Shown: one piece after another, positions 60,218-64,000 of the stretch
Numbering within the stretch: position 1 is the stretch's first letter
Layout: the number at the start of each line of letters is the position of its first letter
Origin: Azospirillum humicireducens
Lineage (GTDB): Bacteria > Pseudomonadota > Alphaproteobacteria > Azospirillales > Azospirillaceae
Direction: 5' to 3'
Assembly: GCF_001639105.2 (NCBI RefSeq)
Contig: NZ_CP015285.1
Coordinates: 1,480,501 to 1,544,500 of the forward strand
Length of the DNA stretch: 64,000 bases
Translations under genes and position numbers: made by a program
Notes under the pieces: generated by a model
Told to the model about the DNA's origin: nothing
Database searches by the model: none
What the model saw: only the letters and a program-made list of their open reading frames with translations

Positions 60218-62250
60218 AGCAGGGTCCGCAACGCCTGCCCGCGCTGGCTGGCGAGGTTGGGGTCACGTTCCACCACCAGACGGGCGTCGTCGCGCGCCAC
60301 CGCCAGCAGATCACCGTGAACCGCCAGATCGGCCATCCGGAATCCAGGCAGGCCGGATTGACGCGTACCGAGCACTTCGCCGGCGCCACGCAGGCGCAAA
60401 TCCTCCTCGGCGATGATGAAGCCGTCCTCGGTATCCCGCAGCGTCTTCAGCCGGGCCCGCGCCGTCTCGGTCAGGTTCGACTCGAACAGCAGCAGGCAGC
60501 TCGACGGCTTCTCGCCGCGCCCGACCCGGCCGCGCAGCTGATGGAGCTGGGCGAGACCGAAGCGCTCTGCATGCTCGATCACCATCACCGTCGCTTCCGG
60601 CACATTCACGCCGACCTCGATCACGGTGGTGGCGACCAGCACGTCCAGGCTGCCGGCGGCGAAAGCCGCCATCACCGCATCCTTGTCCGGCCCGCGCATC
60701 TTGCCATGCACCAGCCCGACCCTGTCGCCGAAGGTGGCGCGTAGAAAGGCATGGCGTTCGGTGGCGGCGGCGAGATCGCTCTGCTCCGATTCGTCGACCA
60801 GCGGACAGACCCAATAGACCCTGGCGCCCTCCGCCACCTTGCGCTGGATGCCGTTGACAACCTCCTCCAACCGGTCGAGAGCGATTGTGACGGTCTGCAC
60901 CGGCTTGCGGCCGGCCGGCTTCTCGGTCAGGCGCGACACGTCCATGTCGCCATAGGCGGTCAGCGTCAGAGTGCGCGGGATCGGCGTCGCGGTCATCACC
61001 AGCACATCCACTGCACGACCCTTGGCCGACAGCTGCAGGCGCTGGTGGACGCCGAACCGGTGCTGCTCGTCGATCACCGCCAGCGCCAGATCCTTGAAGG
61101 CGACATCCTCCTGGAACAGGGCGTGGGTGCCGACCAGCAGCGGCAGTTCACCCGACGCCAGCCGGTCGAGCACGGCCTGGCGCGCCTTGCCCTTGTCGCG
61201 CCCGGTCAGCAGCCCGATCTCCACCCCCGCCGCCTTGCACAGCGGCGCCAGGCTCTCGGCATGCTGGCGGGCAAGGATCTCGGTCGGCGCCATCAACGCG
61301 GCCTGGGCACCGGCCTCCACCGCGTTCAGCATCGCCATCAGCGCGACGACGGTCTTGCCGCTGCCGACGTCGCCCTGCAGAAGCCGCAGCATGCGTCGCT
61401 CAGCCGCCATGTCGGCGTAGATGTCTTCCAGCGATGCCGCCTGAGATCCGGTCAGCGAGAAGGGCAGCGCCGCCAGTGCGGCACGGCGCAGGCTGCCGTT
61501 CCCCTGCGTCACCCGGCCGGCCAGCCGCCTTTGGCTCGCCCGCACCAGCATCAGCGCCAGCTGGTTCGCCAGCAATTCGTCATAGGCGAGGCGGCAGCGG
61601 ATGGGAGAGGTCGCGGCAAGATCGCCCTCATCCTCCGGCGTGTGGGCGCGGGTCAGTGCCTCAGCCCAGGTCGGCCATTGCCGGCGGGCGAGCCAAGCCG
61701 GGTCCTGCCATTCGTCGAGCTTCGGAACATCGCCGAGCGCGGCGCGCACCGCCTTGCGCAGGGTCTTTGCCGGCAGGCCGGCCGTCATGGGATAGACCGG
61801 CTCCACCAGCTCCAGATCGTCCTTCGAATCGACCGGAACGACGGCATCGGGGTGGGTGATCTGGGCGGTGTCGTTGAACCATTCCACCTTCCCGAAGACC
61901 ACCATCGTGGTTCCCGCCGGAATCTGCTTCGACAGCCAGTCACCGCGGATGTGGAAATACACAAGCTCCAGAACGCCGGTCTCGTCGGTGCAGCGGATCT
62001 TGTAGGGATGGCGCGGGTTCACCGGCGGCGCATGCGAATCGATGCGCACCGTCAGGGTGGCGATGCGGCCGTGCGGCGCCTGCGCGATTTTCGGCGAGAA
62101 GCGGCGGTCGACGATCCCGCAGGGCAGATGCCAGAGCAGATCGACCACATGGGCGCCGGCCAGCTTCTCCACCAGCTTGCCCAGACGGGGACCGAGGCCG
62201 GGAAGTGCCGTGACCGGTTTGAACAACGGAAACAGGATGGCGGGACGCAC
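60169..62250 (-). CDS. recG: ATP-dependent DNA helicase RecG
   Basis: 693 residues. It reverses stalled forks and branch-migrates junctions. Wedge/OB domain (PVTALPGLGPRLGKLVEKLAG, ATLTVRIDSHAPPVNPRHPYKIRC), Walker A LQGDVGSGKTVVAL, APTEILARQH, DEQH box (VIDEQHRFGV), MTATPIPRTLTLTAYGDMD, and the C-lobe HGKMRGPDKDAVM, VATTVIEVGVNVPEA, QLRGRVGRG. GTG 62250 gives the normal RecG N-terminus (VRPAILFPLFKPV). In-frame sequence further upstream is Pro/Arg-rich, overlaps a region of long hairpins and is unlikely to be translated. Confidence 0.95.
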   Translation of the reverse strand: MRPAILFPLFKPVTALPGLGPRLGKLVEKLAGAHVVDLLWHLPCGIVDRRFSPKIAQAPHGRIATLTVRIDSHAPPVNPRHPYKIRCTDETGVLELVYFHIRGDWLSKQIPAGTTMVVFGKVEWFNDTAQITHPDAVVPVDSKDDLELVEPVYPMTAGLPAKTLRKAVRAALGDVPKLDEWQDPAWLARRQWPTWAEALTRAHTPEDEGDLAATSPIRCRLAYDELLANQLALMLVRASQRRLAGRVTQGNGSLRRAALAALPFSLTGSQAASLEDIYADMAAERRMLRLLQGDVGSGKTVVALMAMLNAVEAGAQAALMAPTEILARQHAESLAPLCKAAGVEIGLLTGRDKGKARQAVLDRLASGELPLLVGTHALFQEDVAFKDLALAVIDEQHRFGVHQRLQLSAKGRAVDVLVMTATPIPRTLTLTAYGDMDVSRLTEKPAGRKPVQTVTIALDRLEEVVNGIQRKVAEGARVYWVCPLVDESEQSDLAAATERHAFLRATFGDRVGLVHGKMRGPDKDAVMAAFAAGSLDVLVATTVIEVGVNVPEATVMVIEHAERFGLAQLHQLRGRVGRGEKPSSCLLLFESNLTETARARLKTLRDTEDGFIIAEEDLRLRGAGEVLGTRQSGLPGFRMADLAVHGDLLAVARDDARLVVERDPNLASQRGQALRTLLYLFERDAAAKTLRSG

Positions 62251-62362
62251 GGGCGGGACGCTATCGGAAAAGCCTTGGACGGCCTTCAGAAAGCCGGTTG
62301 GGCGGCGTGGCGTCAAGACCGCTGGAGGCGATCCGAGAAAAGCGGGCGGGGAAAAGAAGGAA

Positions 62363-62506
62363 CGGCGGAGCGCACCAATGGCCGGGGCCTGCGGTGGGGG
62401 GCAACGTCGGCCGGGGGAAAGGCCATGGACGCGCTCCGCCGATAGGTGCCGTCCGGGGGCAAACGGGAGAACCGGACGGCCAAGTCCGATGGCAGGGGAC
62501 CATCGG
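62363..62506. ncRNA. Candidate structured RNA between recG and cheA
   Basis: In the 388-bp gap: an 11-bp perfect stem CGGCGGAGCGC (62363-62373) / GCGCTCCGCCG (62431-62441) encloses ATGGCC (62378-62383) / GGCCAT (62421-62426). It is followed by GCCGTCCGG (62448-62456) / CCGGACGGC (62472-62480) and CCGATGG (62486-62492) / CCATCGG (62500-62506). Minus-strand reading ends in a pyrimidine-rich run, as for a leader of recG. Strand and family are unknown; GC-rich DNA makes chance stems easier. Confidence 0.4.
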
Positions 62507-62638
62507 GAAGAGACACCAGATGAGAAGACGCTCTCTCGTGACCGGCCGGTGTTTCTGGGGGGCTGGCCCGACCGCGTCACAAGAAGGACATTAGCGTGGC
62601 CGCCCTGTCCCGAACCTGACCCGACCATGAAATCGGCG

Positions 62639-64000
62639 TCATGAACCGGCGTTCATGCGGGGGTGAAGCGCTGCTGTGGCCGCCTCCCGCCGCTGGGCAG
62701 CTGCGGCCAGCCGGTAGAGCTCATCGCCGTCCAGGATGATGACGATGCGGCCGTCATTCAGAAGGGAGACGCCACCGACCCCAGGCACATCTGCAAGACC
62801 GGGGTGGCTTTCGCGGACGAACAAGTCGCCCCGGCGCAGGAGCCTGTCGATCTCCAGCCCGATGCGGCGGTTGCCGTGGCGGAGCACGACGATAAGGCGC
62901 TGGCCGGAGCCGACCGGCGGCCAATCTCCTTCGGCGGAAAAGCCCAGCGCATCGGCCAGCCTGACCACGGGAAGCACCCGCTTGCGCCGCAGCACGGTCC
63001 AGCAACCGGACACAAGATGGAAATCGTCGGCGGTGAAGCCGCAGACCTCCTCCACGAAGCGGTCGGGGATCGCCAACACCTGATCATCCACCTGGACCAG
63101 CAAGGTGCGCAGGATCGCTGCCGATAGCGGCAGATCGATGGCGAAGGCTGTGCCCGCCCCCTCCCGCGTGCGGATGGAGATGCTGCCGCCCAACCGCGTT
63201 ATGGCAGTGCGCACCACGTCCATGCCAACGCCGCGGCCCGATGTTTCGGTCACCGTATCGGCAGTGGAGAAGCCGGGTGCGAAGATGAACTCGCGCACCG
63301 CTTCGGGCGAGAGTTGCAGACTGTCCTCCTCGCCGACCAACCTCTGGCGAACCGCCTTGGCCCGTACCGCTTCGGTGGCGATCCCACGGCCATCGTCGGC
63401 GATCTCCACCACCACCCGGCTGTTGCGCTGGATGGCGCGGAGGCAAAGCGTCGCCTGGGCCGGCTTGCCTCCGGCCTCGCGGTCGGCCGGAGTTTCGATG
63501 CCGTGGTCGATGGCGTTGCGGACCATGTGCATCAACGGGTCGTAGAGCGTCTCCACCATGCTCTTGTCGATGCGCACCTCGCCGCCCTCCATGACGAAGC
63601 GCACCGATTTGCCCTGAATGCGCGCCAGTTCGCGCACGACGCGGGGGAACTGGTTGAACAGGGTTTCCACAGGCACGACGCGCAGGTCGAGCGCGGCCTC
63701 GCGCAGCCGATCGACGGAACGGCTGAGCTGTGTGTCGAGATCGTGCAGATCGCGGCGATGATGGTCCATGGCCTCGTGCAGGGCGCGCAGATCGGGATCG
63801 CCGGCGCCGAGCCGTTCGGTCAGAGCCGCCAGCGCCTTTTCGAAGCGCGGGTCGTGCGCCGTGGCATTGAGGTCGCCGGACAGCAGAACCATGCCGTCGA
63901 TGCGCGCCATGAAACGGTCGACCACCTCCCCCGGCACGCGCAGAACGCTGCCTCCGGGGGTTACGGAGTGGCGGACGGGGACGGGCGGCATGGCCGGCGG
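62639..64000 (-). CDS. cheA: CheA-type chemotaxis histidine kinase, 5' end outside the window
   Basis: At least 454 residues, frame open to the window edge. The visible part holds the P3 dimerisation helices (MDHHRRDLHDLDTQLSRSVDRLREAALDLR), P4 kinase domain (LYDPLMHMVRNAIDHGIETP, VVEIADDGRGIATEAV, FAPGFSTADTVTETSGRGVGMDVV, GSISIRTREGAGTAFAIDLPLS) and the P5 CheW-like domain up to the stop. The P1 Hpt domain lies outside. The RVVPVETLFNQFPRVVRELA segment is the classic P3/P4 link. No CheW or MCP gene is visible here. Confidence 0.93.
   Translation of the reverse strand, partial: PPAMPPVPVRHSVTPGGSVLRVPGEVVDRFMARIDGMVLLSGDLNATAHDPRFEKALAALTERLGAGDPDLRALHEAMDHHRRDLHDLDTQLSRSVDRLREAALDLRVVPVETLFNQFPRVVRELARIQGKSVRFVMEGGEVRIDKSMVETLYDPLMHMVRNAIDHGIETPADREAGGKPAQATLCLRAIQRNSRVVVEIADDGRGIATEAVRAKAVRQRLVGEEDSLQLSPEAVREFIFAPGFSTADTVTETSGRGVGMDVVRTAITRLGGSISIRTREGAGTAFAIDLPLSAAILRTLLVQVDDQVLAIPDRFVEEVCGFTADDFHLVSGCWTVLRRKRVLPVVRLADALGFSAEGDWPPVGSGQRLIVVLRHGNRRIGLEIDRLLRRGDLFVRESHPGLADVPGVGGVSLLNDGRIVIILDGDELYRLAAAAQRREAATAALHPRMNAGS

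Noticed and set aside
62363..62506. RNase P, tmRNA, 6S or SRP RNA
   Set aside because: Conserved cores (for example GAGGAAAGTCCGGGC of RNase P or the GGUCAGGUCCGGAAGGAAGC of SRP) are absent on both strands.
62251..62628. Upstream extension of recG
   Set aside because: Pro/Arg-rich, with no RecG similarity; GTG 62250 gives the family N-terminus. The segment is better explained by hairpin-forming RNA or spacer.

Overview
The window is a chromosomal stretch of a GC-rich alphaproteobacterium, most likely an Azospirillum-like member of the Rhodospirillales. The pointers are the overall base composition, a SAM-II-type riboswitch in front of metZ, a phasin gene, the bacterial leucyl/arginyl-tRNA-protein transferase, a DUF502 protein, split his genes and a nitrogenase-associated ArsC-like protein. 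This assignment is by gene content only; no rRNA or other marker is present. No tRNA, rRNA, CRISPR array, intact insertion sequence or prophage was seen.

Layout. 0-5.6 kb: end of metC, hisI, an AT-rich gap, a small RTX protein, a PRC-barrel lipoprotein and a TRAP transporter (large and small permeases, no binding protein). 5.8-12.5 kb: tRNA-protein transferase, a coupled alpha-E/ATP-grasp pair, motB, a flavin reductase and a three-gene operon ending in an unrecognised small protein. 12.7-17.4 kb: a lipid-oxidation block (acyl-CoA ligase, MerR regulator, thioesterase, etfB, etfA), with a LiuR-like palindrome in front. 17.5-23 kb: a VOC protein and two convergent sensor kinases. 23.3-27.6 kb: murJ, the SAM-II attenuator with metZ, a phasin, the remains of a CDF metal transporter and an OsmC protein. 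27.7-33.4 kb: a YjbH-like envelope protein, small stress/envelope genes, an ECF sigma factor and a lytic transglycosylase. 33.6-42.3 kb: mostly housekeeping genes (rhlE, parE, hydrolases, thioesterase) and small unknowns. 42.4-47.1 kb: an NrtA/SsuA-type ABC importer and a second, short FtsH-like protease.

47.2-54.4 kb is the most interesting part. Two convergent operons together encode a periplasmic binding protein, a SpoIIE-type phosphatase (SiaA-like), an OmpR-type response regulator, a cytosolic histidine kinase, a SiaC-like phosphoprotein, a SiaB-like kinase and a DUF3369 receiver-kinase. In the known Sia system SiaC controls a diguanylate cyclase (SiaD). Here no cyclase is present, and a histidine kinase that overlaps the siaC stop codon takes that position, so the locus may be a partner-switch feeding a two-component pathway.

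55-64 kb: a HisKA_2 sensor kinase, an elaborate inverted-repeat region between it and hisE, a tandem pair of tiny paralogous proteins with an internal 20-residue repeat, a Crp/Fnr regulator, two membrane proteins, recG, a non-coding segment able to fold into several long hairpins, and the C-terminal part of a CheA kinase that runs off the window.
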